Below are positions 1 to 11,489 of a DNA stretch of 64,000 bases, in pieces (positions within the stretch are counted from its first letter, which is position 1; each line of letters starts with the position of its first letter). Source of the stretch: Larix kaempferi (taxonomy: Eukaryota > Streptophyta > Pinopsida > Pinales > Pinaceae); assembly GCA_027924585.1 (NCBI GenBank), contig BSBM01000871.1:1511001-1575000 (forward strand), in the 5' to 3' direction. The translations under genes were made by a program, and so were the position numbers. Below the pieces are notes generated by a model. That model saw nothing but the letters and a program-made list of their open reading frames with translations. It had not been told where the DNA came from and searched no databases.

Positions 1-303
1 CCATAATAAAGCGGAAAAGGCTTCTGTAATGAAACGGAATAGGTTCCGTAATAAAGCAGAAAAGGTTCTGTGATGAGTGGTTTTATCCCAGAAAGCAGGG
101 CCATCCAAAAGCGAGCAGGAGAGGGATGGAATAAAGAAGGGGATCTAAGATAGAATGTCCCTGCAATAGATAAATAGATAGACTTATTAGAATCCAAATT
201 TTTTTATATTTTATTTCATTTTTAGGTTGCGTCCAAGTACGATTTTCACAGTCCATTTTTTTTTAAAGGGCTGCGTCCCAGAAAGATTTTCACTGTCCAT
301 TTT

Positions 304-341
<38 letters not shown>

Positions 342-435
342 TATTATTGTTATTATTATTATTATTATTATTTTAATATTTTTTTTTTAATTCTTCAGAG
401 ATTGAGCTAGTGATCTGGAAATCATTGGTGCACCA
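1..435. other. 3' noncoding part of El-1
   Basis: No reading frame is seen. Bases 1-45 and 46-90 are two imperfect copies of a 45-bp unit. A microsatellite follows at about 307-373. This lies downstream of the integrase of El-1, where Athila elements have noncoding or env-like sequence; no env-like ORF is visible here. Confidence 0.5.
307..373. repeat. TA and TTA microsatellite
   Basis: An uninterrupted run of TA dinucleotides (about 307-338) passes into TTA/ATT trinucleotides (about 337-373). Confidence 0.95.
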
Positions 436-1824
436 TCAGGCAGCAATATTACGAAGGAACGCCTCTTTGGACAATGGTTTCTTATATGGCCTTAGTCTGT
501 GACCATTGGCCATAAGGAACGTACCTTCACCATCAATGGTTCTGAGTCGTACAATACCATTATCAAAAAATGTTTCAATCTCATATGGTCCCAGCCAGCG
601 AGTGTGAAGTTTCCCTTTGAACTTTTTGAATCTGGAATCATAGAGAAGAGCCCAGTCACCCTCTTGAAAGTACTTAATTTTGATGAATTCATCATGCCAC
701 TTAGTTCTTTGTTGTTGCACAATGGATGTATGTTTTATGGAATCCAGTCGCAATTCATCAAGTTCATTAAGCTGTTGTAGGTGAGCATGTTGGGCCTATG
801 ATAAATCCATGCCTAATTGAAATGCAGTTCTTACTGTCTTAATCTAGACTTCTATTGGTAGAGTGACTTGCTTTCCATAAACTAATTGATAAGGACTCAA
901 ACCTGTTGTGCTTCTCCATGCTGTTCTATAGGCCAGTAAGGCTTCAAGCAGCCTATCATCCCAGTCCCTTTGATGAAGCTGGACAGTCTTTGTGAGCACA
1001 AATTCCAGAATTATGTTTGTGCCTTCTACTTTCCCGTTGGCCTGAGGGTGATACGGTGAAGTTACCCTATGCTTGATATGGTATTTGGTTGTGAGAGCTT
1101 TGATAAGTTTATATGTGAATTGAGGGCATCCATCAGTAACAATCTCCCTCGAAACTCCAAACCTTGTGAAAATCTCTGCATATAGAAAGTTTGAGACTGC
1201 CTGCTTTGTTGCCCTTGGAAGTGCCTTTGCCTCTACCCATTTAGTTACATAATATGTGCATACTAAAATGTATGAGTTTTGCCTAGATGGAGGTTTAATA
1301 GGGCCAACAAAATCTAATGCCCACTTTTCAAATGGTTCCACCACAAGCTGAGTTTGAAGTGGCATTTCATCGAACTGAAGTGGTTGCCCCATCCTTTGGC
1401 AATTATCACAACTCTGGACATATTCCCGGGTATCTTTGAATAATGTAGGCCATTAATATCCCAGTTGTAAAATCTTATGGGATGTTCATTTATCAGCAAA
1501 GTGTCCTCCACATGGACCATCATGATAGGTTCTCAGGATTGGATAGATTTCATCTTCACGAACACATCGACGGATCACCAAGTCTGGTCCTGTATAAAAC
1601 AAATAGCCATCAATCCATGAAAATCTGCTGCTACATTGCATAATCCTTTTCTTTTCTTTTGATGTCATATGCCCTGGAAGTCTTCCTGCAACCAAATAAT
1701 TTGCTACATCTGCAAACCAAGGAACATTAGTAGAAATAGCAAACAAATGTTCGTCTGGAAAAGCATCATCCACCGGTTGAGATTCTTCACCAGTAGTTAT
1801 TCTCGAAATAAAATCAGCAACCAC
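436..1824 (-). pseudogene. El-1 integrase (zinc-binding, core and C-terminal parts)
   Basis: The product would join element DNA to the host chromosome. The zinc-binding part lies in 1486-1824, the catalytic core in 844-1392 and the C-terminal part in 436-753. The core shows all three acidic residues of the DDE triad: Asp in WALDFVGP, Asp in VTDGCPQF (an unusual variant of the SDxGxxF motif) and Glu in GKVEGTN. The C-terminal part has the GD..LLYDSRF...GK and WLGPYE motifs common to Ty3/gypsy integrases and ends at ANGHRLRPYK. There is no chromodomain. Stop codons or shifts separate the three open pieces, so no full-length protein is possible. Confidence 0.8.
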
Positions 1825-2280
1825 ATTAGTTTACCAGGTCTGTCCATTATTGAAATGTCAAATTCTTGTAGCAGCAGAAGCCACCTAGTGACTTTGCCAT
1901 TTGTGATAGATTTATTCATGAGATATTTAATAGCAGAGTGGTCGGTGTGGACAATTACTGGGTATCCTGTAATGTAATGGCAAAATTTATTTAAGACATA
2001 AATGACAACCATGAACTCTTTCTCAGTCACAGTATAATTAAGTTCAACAGTAGACAGATTTTTACTGATAAAATATATGGCATAAGGTTTCTGATCTTCC
2101 TGCTGACCCAAGACTCCTCCAATAGTAGTATCAGAGGCATCTGTAGAAATTAAGAAGGGTAAAGACCAATTTGGTCCTCGTAGGATAGGTGTGGTAGAGA
2201 CTTTTTGTTTTAAAGTTTCCCAGGCTAATTGACAATCCTTTGTCCATTCGAATTGTTTATTTTTAGACATAAGCAGAAGT
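1797..2280 (-). pseudogene. El-1 RNase H
   Basis: The region codes for the RNase H that degrades the RNA strand during reverse transcription. Visible motifs are STDASDTTIGGVLGQ (first catalytic Asp), TVTEKEFMVVIYVLNKF (catalytic Glu) and HTDHSAIKYL (Asp), typical of Ty3/gypsy pol, with the TRWLLLLQEFDISI segment that leads to the integrase. The frame differs from the integrase frame, with a short overlap at 1797-1824, which indicates a frameshift. The final acidic residue lies at the frame break. Confidence 0.8.
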
Positions 2281-2393
2281 AAGGGACTAGCAATCTTTGA
2301 AAATTTTTGAACAAATCTTCTATAGTAACTTGCATATCCAATAAAACTGCATACCTCTTTTTGTGTGGATGGAACTGATAAATTACTGATTAC

Positions 2394-3602
2394 CTAGATT
2401 TTTGTTGGGTCTACTCTAATGCCATCGGGAGATATAAGATGACCTAAAACAACGCCTTGAGTAAGCATAATTCTACATTTCTCACAACTGAGACAGAGGT
2501 TCACCTCTTTGCATTGTGTAAGTACCCTATCTAAATTATTCAAAGCTGCTAGAAAATCTTCACCATGGGAAGTAGAATCATCCATAAAAACTTCCATAGT
2601 GTCATGAATAAGATCAGAAAAGATGCTGAGAACATCCCACTAAAAAGTGGCAGGGGCATTGCATAATCCAAAAGGTAACACTCGGTATGCAAAGGTACCC
2701 CATGGGCACGTGAATGTCATTTTTTCTTGGTCCTCCGGTGCTATCCTGATCTGGTTATACCCACTGAAACCGTCTAGAAAGGAAAAATATTTTTTGCCTG
2801 CTAGTCTATCCAACACCTGATCGATGAAGGGTAACGGAAAATGGTCCTTATGCATGGCTTTGTTTAATTCCCTATAATCCACGCAAATACACCACTTCCC
2901 ATTCTTCTTAGGAACCATGACCAGTGGAGACACCCACTTTCTATAAAAAATGGGATAAATAAAGTTTGCAGCCAGCAACTTCTGTAGTTCCTCTTTGACC
3001 ACCTCTCTGAGTGCCAGATTCATCCTGCGCTGGGATTGCCTGATATGATGTGTGCACAGGTCAGGATGTAAACCCTTCATGTCACTATAATCCCAAGCAT
3101 ATGCATATTTATGTTTCTTTAATACTGCAGTTAGTTGTTCTGTTTCCTGCTTCGACAATGTAGAACTAATCTTCAGGAGCTTGCCAGGTTCAATTTCCAC
3201 TTCCATAATTTCAGACTCCCTATCAGGCATAGCAGCATTATTAGATGAACTCAGAGTACTATCAATTTGTTGAGTAACGCACACTGTACTAAACAACTCT
3301 ACCAAGTCTCCCGAGGGATTAGAAGAAATGAATTGACTGAGCAAATCATCCTCCGTTAATTGTTTTGCTGCCAGCGTTTGTTCGATCATGTACAGCTGTA
3401 GGGTTTCATCTGCTTGCTCAATTTCCTCTTCATCTGGACAAGCAGGGGGTTCAGGTTGTATTATTGGCTTCGTAGGAGGATATAAAGTGAGTTCCTTAAC
3501 AGCATGGCCATGAGATATGTGCATGTTTCCTGACCGGCAGCCAATAGAAGCGTCTGTCGTGGCCAACCATGGTCGCCCCAAAATTAGGGGATAGCCTCCC
3601 AA
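2394..3602 (-). pseudogene. El-1 reverse transcriptase
   Basis: Reverse transcriptase copying element RNA to DNA. The region begins with the LILGRPWLAT motif that follows retropepsins, then the RT fingers (WVSPLVMVPKKNGKW), the palm (FSFLDGFSGYNQI, LPFGLCNAPATF) and the catalytic FMDD box at 2577-2588. FMDD rather than YLDD is usual in Athila. A TAG stop at about 2640, just after NAPATF, separates palm motifs, and further breaks follow before the RNase H. The frame is otherwise well conserved, so the stop is probably recent compared with the rest of the decay. Confidence 0.85.
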
Positions 3603-3605
3603 ATT

Positions 3606-4077
3606 TTATTTCATTGGTAGAACCATGAAGTCCACCGGGTACTCCCATGAGTCGACTGAAATAACAAGATCTTCTATAATGCCCTCTGGTTTTACAGGAG
3701 ATTCGTTAGCCAACTGTAAAATAATAGAAGTTTTCTTGAGGTTTGTAATGCCCAATCTGTCCATTGTTCTTTTAGTCATGAAATTAATGGCTGCTCCCAA
3801 ATCTATCAGTGTATTAGAGAGAGAAATGCCATTGATTTTCACTTTAACAACAGGGCTACTAGGGTCAGAATACTTGGCAGTAAGAGTGTTACCCATCATC
3901 AATTCATCCAAATCGCCTATCACGTGGACTGTTGGGGGGTCTTTTCATTTCCTGCCTGGTTTTTTTTAAACATAATTCTTTGACAACTTTGGAGTAAATG
4001 GGAATGTCTTTGATAGCTTGAAATAGTGGAATTTTTACGCAAACATTTCATAATTCTCCAAGGAGATCAAATTCTGA
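3606..4077 (-). pseudogene. El-1 aspartic protease
   Basis: Retropepsin region that would process the polyprotein. The catalytic motif reads LIDLGAAIN, where the family norm is D-[ST]-G-A; the Asp and Gly are kept and the middle residue is changed. About 30 residues upstream are the conserved Athila-type elements LFQAIKDIPIYSKVVKEL and PPTVHVIGDLDELM, the second in another frame, so a frameshift lies near 3925-3960. One stop occurs near 4045. Confidence 0.75.
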
Positions 4078-4679
4078 CTATGGCATCGACTTCTCTATGG
4101 CCAAGCGTTCGGGATATGGTGGTAGTTGTTTTTGCTCTATTGAAGGTGATTCCTTGGGTGGGATGGGTGGGAAATTGTCTTCGGATTGTACTGGTATTTC
4201 TTTGGATCGGACTGGTAAGTTTTCTGGTGTTTCTTCCTCTTCCTCCTCTGAAATTATAGGAGAGGTGGTTTTATTAATTTTCCTGCCAGAATGTAATTGA
4301 ATATCATGGCAGTCCACCGTGGAGATGGAGTAGGATGGATAATTGGGTATTTCAGCAGCAATTACAGGTTGTCCAACCTTATTATTAGGGTTAGGAGGGG
4401 GTTGTGCAGGAAGTAGTGGTTTTGGAGGTGGATTTTCATTGGCAAGGTTAACTGAGGTTGTAGAAGGGATTGCATTAATGCTTGTACTGGTGCAAATGGG
4501 AATTGAGGATTCTGTAATTGCGGGGCTAAATGCTGAATCTGTTGATTCTTCCCAAAATTTGAATTCCTCCAATTTGATTGCCAAGGGTTACTTTGGGGAT
4601 AGGAAGGTGCCCAAGTTTGTTGAGGCAAAGGTGGGTACCAAGGCTGAGAGTTTTGTTAGACTTGTGGAGATTGTGGAAC
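4078..4679 (-). pseudogene. El-1 gag-protease linker
   Basis: A proline-, serine- and glutamate-rich segment between nucleocapsid and protease. It contains an acidic run (EEEEEE) and ends in PPYPERL, a motif that precedes the protease in Athila-like elements. The first part (4362-4628) is readable in a different frame as a PQQTW/PQF-rich stretch, so a frameshift lies near 4590. It carries no catalytic function and probably serves as a spacer. Confidence 0.6.
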
Positions 4680-5912
4680 TTACGACTGATGTAATTGAGC
4701 ATTGTTCCAGTAAGGATTAAATGATTGCATGGGGTCTAGTACTTTACCTGAAGGTCGAGGTTGCCACGGACGTTTTTGAGATATAAAACAGACCGGTTTT
4801 GCATCCATCCCTACTTCTTCATATATATCTTCGAGCCCTGGAAGCGAAGGACATTCTTTTGTAGGGTGCTCCAGATCGCATAGAAGGCAGATCTCCACTT
4901 TGTCCAGTGGACAACTTTTGAGGGGATGTCTCTTTCTGCATTTAGGACAGAAGATAGCCAAAGCTCGATCCTCCTCCTCTTTCCTTTTCTTTGCTTGAAG
5001 TGCATCTAACTGAGAACTCAGGGAACTAAGTATGTCAGTCTTGAAATCCTCCAAGAGGTTCCCAATCTCCACCCTTGAAACTCCTTCTCTTAAGGTCTTC
5101 GTGGTTCTGTTTACTGTCTCCCAAATTCCTCTTCCTAATTTGGAGGCGTTCCTCGAATATCTTCTGCAGAGGTCACATATTTCTACATATTTTAGTAGGG
5201 ATACATCCCCTGCACCCATCAAATTTAGCGGATCAATGCAATCATCTCTAATCCCTTGTAAGAGCAGAATCTTCAATGTATCATCATTTAACCCATTATG
5301 TCTTGATCTTTGCAAATTATATTGAAATCTCTCCACATAGTCTTCTAAATTATCATCCTCCTGCTGGGTCATCTTAAAAATGGCTTCCTTCCGGTCCTTG
5401 TCCTTGCAGTATTCTTGATATTTATCCAGGAAATCTTTCTTCATTTGAGCCCAAGTCGTTATACTATCCCCTCCCAGGCCCATGAACCATCTTAGAGCCT
5501 GGCTTTTCAAAGTGGCTGGAAAAAGTTTGAGTTTCTGGTGATATGTAACATAGTCATAACTCCTGCACAGGACATCAAATTCAAATAGGAACGTATCCGG
5601 GTCTTCACTTGCCATACCATGAAAGTTGGGCAATGCCGAATGTGGAATGTTCTTCATCTGGTTTGTAAGTGTAGATCCAGAATTTCGGATTGGGAATTCG
5701 AAAGTAACCGTTCCCATACTAGATTCTCCATTTGCAATTCCTCGATTTGTCTCTTCCCCACGGAGAATGTGTTCTCTCTCGCCATCCATACCTGCCATTA
5801 TATCTTCTAAATTAGTTGACCTAGTGGACCACAGGGATTCAGCAACCAATTGTTCCTCTCCTCCTTGACTATTAACACTGAGTTGTTCCGGAAACCCTTC
5901 TTCTTGACCCAA
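4680..5912 (-). CDS. El-1 Gag (capsid and nucleocapsid), open frame
   Basis: Structural protein of the virus-like particle. The frame is open for 410 codons. The capsid-like core (residues about 95-230) has the retrotransposon gag pattern: PNFHGMASEDPDTFLFEF, LKLFPATLKSQALRWFM, TTWAQMKKDFLDKY. Two zinc-knuckle-like boxes of the form C-X2-C-X3-H-X4-C (CPKCRKRHPLKSC and CLLCDLEHPTKEC) lie at about residues 320-355 and would bind RNA; the spacing is one residue shorter than the usual C-X2-C-X4-H-X4-C. The true start may lie slightly upstream. It is the best preserved coding part of El-1. Confidence 0.8.
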   Translation of the reverse strand: MGQEEGFPEQLSVNSQGGEEQLVAESLWSTRSTNLEDIMAGMDGEREHILRGEETNRGIANGESSMGTVTFEFPIRNSGSTLTNQMKNIPHSALPNFHGMASEDPDTFLFEFDVLCRSYDYVTYHQKLKLFPATLKSQALRWFMGLGGDSITTWAQMKKDFLDKYQEYCKDKDRKEAIFKMTQQEDDNLEDYVERFQYNLQRSRHNGLNDDTLKILLLQGIRDDCIDPLNLMGAGDVSLLKYVEICDLCRRYSRNASKLGRGIWETVNRTTKTLREGVSRVEIGNLLEDFKTDILSSLSSQLDALQAKKRKEEEDRALAIFCPKCRKRHPLKSCPLDKVEICLLCDLEHPTKECPSLPGLEDIYEEVGMDAKPVCFISQKRPWQPRPSGKVLDPMQSFNPYWNNAQLHQS

Positions 5913-6276
5913 CTCTTTTTCTGGAACGAATTCTGCCTTGGGGCTACCGAGAGAAGGTGGATTTCCCTAAACACGTCCTCCTCTTATTGAACTTCCTGCA
6001 CAATTAGAACCTGGGGGAGGGGTATCATATGCATATACCATTCTACCTGTACTATCTCTTACTCTACGCATGAATACTTTGCATGTTCCACGATCACAAG
6101 GGCTTGCGGCAGGAAATATTCTAAATGAATATGTCGGTGCGTCTTCCTTGACCCTCCTCTGAAATCATACCAGACTATTTCCAAAATTGTCACACACACA
6201 ATCCACTCATAGGAAAAGAAGAAAAGAAATCACAACTGGAACCAAAATAATCAATCAAACTACAATGTCCTTGGTG
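5913..6276 (-). other. El-1 5' leader between primer site and gag
   Basis: Untranslated leader of about 360 bases between the primer-binding site and the gag frame. I see no separate ORF or repeat. Confidence 0.5.
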
Positions 6277-6296
6277 GCTCCTCGGCAACGGTGCCA
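6277..6296 (-). other. El-1 primer-binding site (tRNA-Asp-like)
   Basis: On the minus strand the site reads TGGCACCGTTGCCGAGGAGC, close to the complement of the 3' end of plant tRNA-Asp (TGGCGCCGTTGCCGGGG), the primer used by Athila elements. It is separated from the LTR by three bases. Confidence 0.75.
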
Positions 6297-6299
6297 AAA

Positions 6300-7772
6300 T
6301 GACGAGCTCTTTTATTCCCTTTTTAATTAAATTGAAATGAAAAGCTTGTTCATAAATTATCAACCCAGGGCTACAAAGGCTTATGAGCTACCAAGCAAAA
6401 TATATGCCAGACACTGCAACTTGGAAGATCTTAACACAGAGAAGATTAATGAATTACTGAATCAAAATTACGATGTAATCTTTTGGTGAATGGACTCCTA
6501 GAAAATTGTTGACTACCGAAATAATCTTGCAATCTAATGAAAGCATCTAACTATCAATAACATTCGGCTAGACTACATAAATAAATTAATACAAACAACA
6601 ATCTGTCAAATTACAGAAAGAAAATAAATTTCCAATTCTAATTAACAAACTGAGAAATTCCTAATGAAAATAATTCACTGAATCACACTGCAATGAAAAG
6701 GTTGAATAACTAATCAAATTCCACGATCTGCTTCTACCCTTAAGCACTCACAACAGAATTCCAAAAGAACCTAATTGCATCCATTCACTGCAGAATTAAT
6801 ACTAAATTGGCATTCATCATTCATATACTCCTCTGTCAATGATAATAAAAATAACTTTGTAATCCAATCACACCACTCATTAAAGGATTCACACTTCAAC
6901 TATGATCAACACACCAATTCTGTGTATTAACTAATGGAAACAATCAACACTGCATCAATAATTAATCTATCAACATTCATAAAGGAAAAGAATCCTAATT
7001 ATAACAACACCTGTTAAAAAAGGGGGCCCTAACTTCGGCAACAGGAGCTGAACAACCTCTCAATCACATGAAATTGATCAACACATGGAATCAGATAAAC
7101 CAGGAATCTCTTATATATAAAAACTTGATACAGTGTTCAATAGTTCTTATTTAATTGAGGCTAACCCTTCTGAAGAGTCCCCATGTCTTTTATACATCAA
7201 CGCTTATGAGAAAATAGGAGAAATCACATAGTTACAACAGATTTCCAAAGAAAGCCTATCTTCAGATCTTCCAAGAGATATTTCAGGGATATACATCGTG
7301 GAAAGTGGAGATGATCCCCATGGATATCGGAGTGGTCAACTATGAGTCATCATGCGCTCAAAATACCAAATTAAGTACAAAACCTCCAATTCCTAGATCG
7401 ACTGCATCAACATTTGGATGCTAGATAGGTAACCAAAACAATGTAAGAAGTACATTGATCTTGATGTCTTAGTGTGGTAGCTCGAGACTGAAATGCCTAT
7501 CCTCCAGCTCTCATAATTCTTCATTCTGTAACCTGTAGGAAGATTGTTACTGAACCTGAAAACATCACTTCTTTAGTAGGCAATAATGGCAACATAACTC
7601 TATCCAATCATAAGTAATTGACAAATAGCAAAGAGGACAAGATCAATCCTTACCCAGGCCAAAACGTGCAAAATGTAAGCAAGAGAGCCAATGATAATAC
7701 AGGATTGTATCAAAAGAGTCATAGAACAAGGTAAAATAGGCGAACAAAAAGGGTCATAAACACAGCCTGTCA
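6300..7772 (-). repeat. El-1 5' LTR
   Basis: The boundaries are inferred: the left edge follows the primer site and reads TGAC..., the right edge reads ...GTCA and meets resumed El-2 gag coding. Length is 1473 bp, normal for this group. A TATA-like run at 7112-7119 (TATATATA on the minus strand) could drive transcription toward gag. The second LTR lies outside the window, so the ends cannot be confirmed by comparison. Confidence 0.65.
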
Positions 7773-9010
7773 CTTTCTTGGAGCAAGTCGTACGCCCTAC
7801 AATCCTTCTCTTTGTTCCTAACCGATCAACATAAATTGCAGAAAATATTTTCCGGTTTCGACACCATTTTTTTTAAATATACGCACTCCTCCGACTGATG
7901 CCCCTTCATTTGGAATATTTGACACCATGACATTCCTCCCTGACTAAGTGGATTAAGGGCGCCATACTGTAAATATTTGCGGAACTCTAAGCACTGGTCC
8001 TTATGATGCCCTTCTGATTTGCAGCGAGTGCACCATATTTCTTCACGCACTTCTTTTCCCTTATTGATGTCTTGGAGCTGGATCGTCAGATTTTCTAGCT
8101 GCGCTTGAATGTGATTCATGCCTAATCCTGGTTCACCAACTGGTGAAGCCTCCAACTTAATTGTGATTTCCAGGGCTTCCTCTTGGGATGTGATTTTCTA
8201 TTGCATCAGCAGCATATGAATGTGTGGCACCAACCCTACGATGAACCATTCTTTATGTTGTATGTCGCTCATTCCAAAGCTTACTTTTTCCATCAGAGTT
8301 TTATATCGTTGGTCGAATTCCCACACTGATTCATTTGGGCATTGTTTGATCTCTTTCATCTCTATAATGTATTGCGACTCAGATTTCAACTTCCTAAATT
8401 CATCAATCAATCCTACCCTAATCTACGACAGTGTTTTATCTAGGCTCCCTATAGGTGCCTATATAAATTTCATGAACCAATCTAACGCATGACCTCTAAA
8501 CGTCATCGCTAGTTGTCCCTTCTTGATATCATCATCTTGGACCTACTTTACCGTCCATACCGCTTCACATAAAAATCAATACTACTTGGGATCCTCACTC
8601 TAGTTACCCTGGAAAATCAACATTTTAATGTCATCACCCGCCATCCTTGGTTTCCTACTATTATTTACTGACCCACTATTCCTTCCGTTGTTCTGACACT
8701 TTGGGCAGAACTGTGAAGAACTTTTGTCTCTTATTCCTAAATTGGGAGTAGTACACGAAGTTGTGGGTACATTGTAGCTTTGGGTTTGTCCTTCTTTGGC
8801 TTCAGGGGTATCTTGGTCGCTTCCTTCCTCATAGTAAGGTCTGTTAGTCCCTTGTGGTCCTATTTTGTAGTCTTTCATTCCAATCGCTCTAGGAAACTGT
8901 CTCTCAATATCAGTCCTCCTCTTCTTCTCCGGCCCGAACCTCACCCCACTTCGCATGGTATCACACTTTTCCATAGCTCCCCTTAGAATTTCTTCATAGC
9001 TCAGATCCAT
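7773..9010 (-). pseudogene. El-2 gag fragment with three zinc knuckles
   Basis: Capsid-like motifs parallel El-6 gag: RKPRMAGDDIKMLIFQGN, IKQCPNESVWEFDQRYKTLM and HKEWFIVGLVPHIHMLLMQ. The capsid part falls in 8198-9010. The nucleocapsid part (7773-8155) holds CTRCKSEGHHKDQC, then the degenerate CQIFQMKGHQSEEC and CNLC.SVRNKEKDC. Coding similarity stops at 7773, in the third knuckle, where El-1 inserts. At least two frame changes and several stops interrupt it. Confidence 0.75.
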
Positions 9011-9099
9011 CTACCTTGCATCATTCTACCAGACCTGCATCCACATTGTACCCATAGCCTCCACACACTGAGCTTTACTCGTCGAAATTCATCTTCAAT

Positions 9100-9556
9100 A
9101 TACCCTTTTCGCAGATAATAATTTTAATCCACAATTTTAGCGACAATAGAAACCTTCCCCTGTGTCCCTTGAAAATTTTCCTTTCCGTGTCGCTATATGA
9201 ATTGATTGTGTTGATGAAAAATTCAAAATTTATCCATCCAGAATACTATCTACCCAGACTTCGATAGCTCTGTATGCCTTTTTATCCACTTGCTTCAATT
9301 GCTGGATCAATTCAGGCATCTAATGTTCACGTTCACCACCTTGGAAATTCTTCTTTTGGAATGTTAATTGTGCCAGCCACTCATGCAACAATATTGGGAA
9401 CTCGTAGAAGAATATCTCGTGAATGTCAAAGTATATATATTTTTTTAAATAGTCAGTTGTCGACCATCCAAGTTTGCGATTTTCTTCTTCTGAAAACACT
9501 CGTGGCTTCTTGTTGAACCACTCCTGCATCTCCGATTTCGTCGGATGCCAAAACAT
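9100..9556 (-). pseudogene. El-2 post-primer ORF (leader ORF)
   Basis: The frame starts at an ATG at 9556 about 30 bases after the primer-binding site with MFWHPTKSEMQEWF and includes LLHEWLAQLTFQKKNFQGG and, after a stop at 9320, VEVWVDSIL-like sequence. The same protein segment occurs in El-5 and El-6 at the same place. Function is unknown; its end is estimated by that similarity. Confidence 0.55.
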
Positions 9557-9582
9557 GTCCTCTTTCTTTCTATTCGCACTAT

Positions 9583-9601
9583 GGTCCCAACAACAAAACC
9601 A
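9583..9601 (-). other. El-2 primer-binding site
   Basis: On the minus strand it reads TGGTTTTGTTGTTGGGACC, two bases from the LTR edge. It is a decayed form of the El-6 site TGGTTCTGTTGCTGGGAC, itself a variant of the tRNA-Asp-complementary site. Confidence 0.6.
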
Positions 9602-9603
9602 TT

Positions 9604-10363
9604 TTTTGACACAGTTCTATCGACAGGGGTTCACTTCGCACTGCTGTCAACAAACACCAACCAGACACCCTTAAGCATCTTCCCAAAAAGGTTTTTCCCT
9701 TTCCAGCAACACCTATAGAGCGAATGAGGTCTCACCCAAAATATCTAAGGGGGGCTATAGGAACCAAGTTTCCGCAATATGGAGAAGACATGTGTCATCC
9801 TTTACTCAGTCACAACAAAAAGCAGAGATCTGTCTTCACATTACACTAGCAATTTGAATGTGCAATATAATCCATATCAATCATTACCAATTAACAAAAC
9901 AACAAAATCACAAGATATCATTCATAACATCGCAATAAGTGGAAAGCACAGAATATAACTCATGTCGACAAATGGAAAACAAAAAACAAATACATAGTCA
10001 AACATCTTCATTCATTAACTCATCAAAAAGGTTTTCAGAATGAACCTCACAGATAACAATTCCGAGCAACTTAAAACAGATTCATATATTCAGATCAAAA
10101 CTACCGAAGGTAGACAAAATACATCAACTTGTCGATGGATCTTCTATCTTACTTCAATCATATCTATCTATTACAATTGTATATCTATTTATAGGCACAT
10201 ATGGCTGTTACAAAATGGTCCAAATGACCAATCCTAACTAACATGGACCAAAAATTCCACTTTCGTCGGCTTCTTGTCTTTCGCGAATGGTCTTTTTCCT
10301 TCACTGATGACCCCTTCGTCGCTGTCAGCTCCGCATATTTTGCGCTCTAACCCCGTGCAAACA
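9604..10363 (-). repeat. El-2 5' LTR
   Basis: The stretch aligns with the El-6 LTR in its first part (CGACAGGGGTTCAC, GATGAGGTCTCACCC) and has a minus-strand TATA box (CTATAAATA) at about 10187-10195 at the equivalent place. The right end is set at GCAAACA, matching GCCAACA in El-6. The left terminal TG has changed to TT. No second LTR is available. Confidence 0.55.
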
Positions 10364-11489
10364 ACTATCTTGATGAATCCCTAATGCACTGTTAGGTGAT
10401 TTTCTTCATTCTTACATTAGCATAAATAATCGAAAGCATAAACTCTCTTTTACTTACTGCAAGATATGGGTGGATTACTGGGACTAGAATGAAACTATTA
10501 TCTTATTCTTGGCAACATACTATCAAAAATATTGATTCTTATGACCTAAAATCCTTTTGTGTCACCAACCATCTATTAAGCAATTGTTTCTAACATTCAA
10601 GCGAAGTATCGAGTCTATCAAGGTTGGTACCAAACAAAATCAACGCTGTGGTCCTATTAATCGGGATTTCACTATCAACTCATTAATCCGATGAAAGACA
10701 AGTCATCGACGGAAAATGCCAATGGTGGGAGTAATGCAATGATCCATTCAAATGTGGTTGTCAATCCTTAAGTTTATGTATATTTCCTTTCACATGACCA
10801 AGCACGTCGAGCAACTATAAATAAGGTAATAAGAACCCCCCATGACCTTGGAGATGGCATCGGTTCAAGCCAGTCAAGTTAAGAATATTTCCAAAGACAA
10901 ACGCATTTTACACCAACCCTACCAACAGTCACAAACACTGAGATCAATAAAGGAAGGAACTTTCCCTGCTACAACTAAATAAACTAGGGCTGTTGTATCC
11001 ATAAAATCCCTCCCTGGTATAAATAAAAATGATACCATGAGCATGGGATATAGGAAAGGGAGCTTAAAGAAGAAAACACTATGCTAGAGGCATATCCAAT
11101 ACTTGCACTATTTAAGAGACTTAGAAGCATAAGTAGAAAAATGAAAGCTATGGATTTATACCTTATTAGGTTTATGTTTAAATGCGAATAGGGCGGTAAA
11201 ACTAGTTTGCAAACCCTTTAAAAATGGAGAAAATGAAGTTTACAAATGATAAGGCAGGTGGACAAAAAAAATGACCTACCTGGCAGTACACAAGTGGTCC
11301 GAGGTAGCGCTTTGCAGGTTTAGGAAGCTTTCCTGCCGTACAATGATTGCTTCAATTGAAAATGTAGTTACAAATAATGTTGTAAAACAAAATTTGAAAC
11401 CCTTTATATGAAATACCGTAACCCTAGAAATAAATGAGAAATGAAAAGTGTGCTAACGGGTCCCACAAACTTTATTAAATCCATTTTGG
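10364..11489. other. Unassigned sequence without a gene
   Basis: No coding similarity, LTR edge or clear repeat is visible. ORFs here are short and unlike known proteins. Confidence 0.5.

Larger units (their letters stand above)
1..7772 (-). mobile_element. El-1: Athila-like Ty3/gypsy LTR retrotransposon, left end outside window
   Basis: Reading on the minus strand the order is 5' LTR, primer-binding site, gag, linker, protease, RT, RNase H, integrase and a short 3' noncoding part. This order (integrase last) defines Ty3/gypsy. The RNase H and integrase sequences and the tRNA-Asp-like primer site fit the Athila group. The 3' LTR is not in the window, so the left boundary is unknown. The right boundary is placed at 7772, where the El-2 gag similarity resumes directly. 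Stops and frameshifts interrupt pol, so the copy is not autonomous. Confidence 0.85.
7773..10363 (-). mobile_element. El-2: truncated relative of El-5/El-6
   Basis: The remnant has 5' LTR, primer site, post-primer ORF and gag up to the third zinc knuckle, where El-1 begins. Gag and primer site match those of El-6 closely. The rest of the element would continue beyond the left end of El-1, outside the window. Several stops and frameshifts show that it is old. Confidence 0.75.
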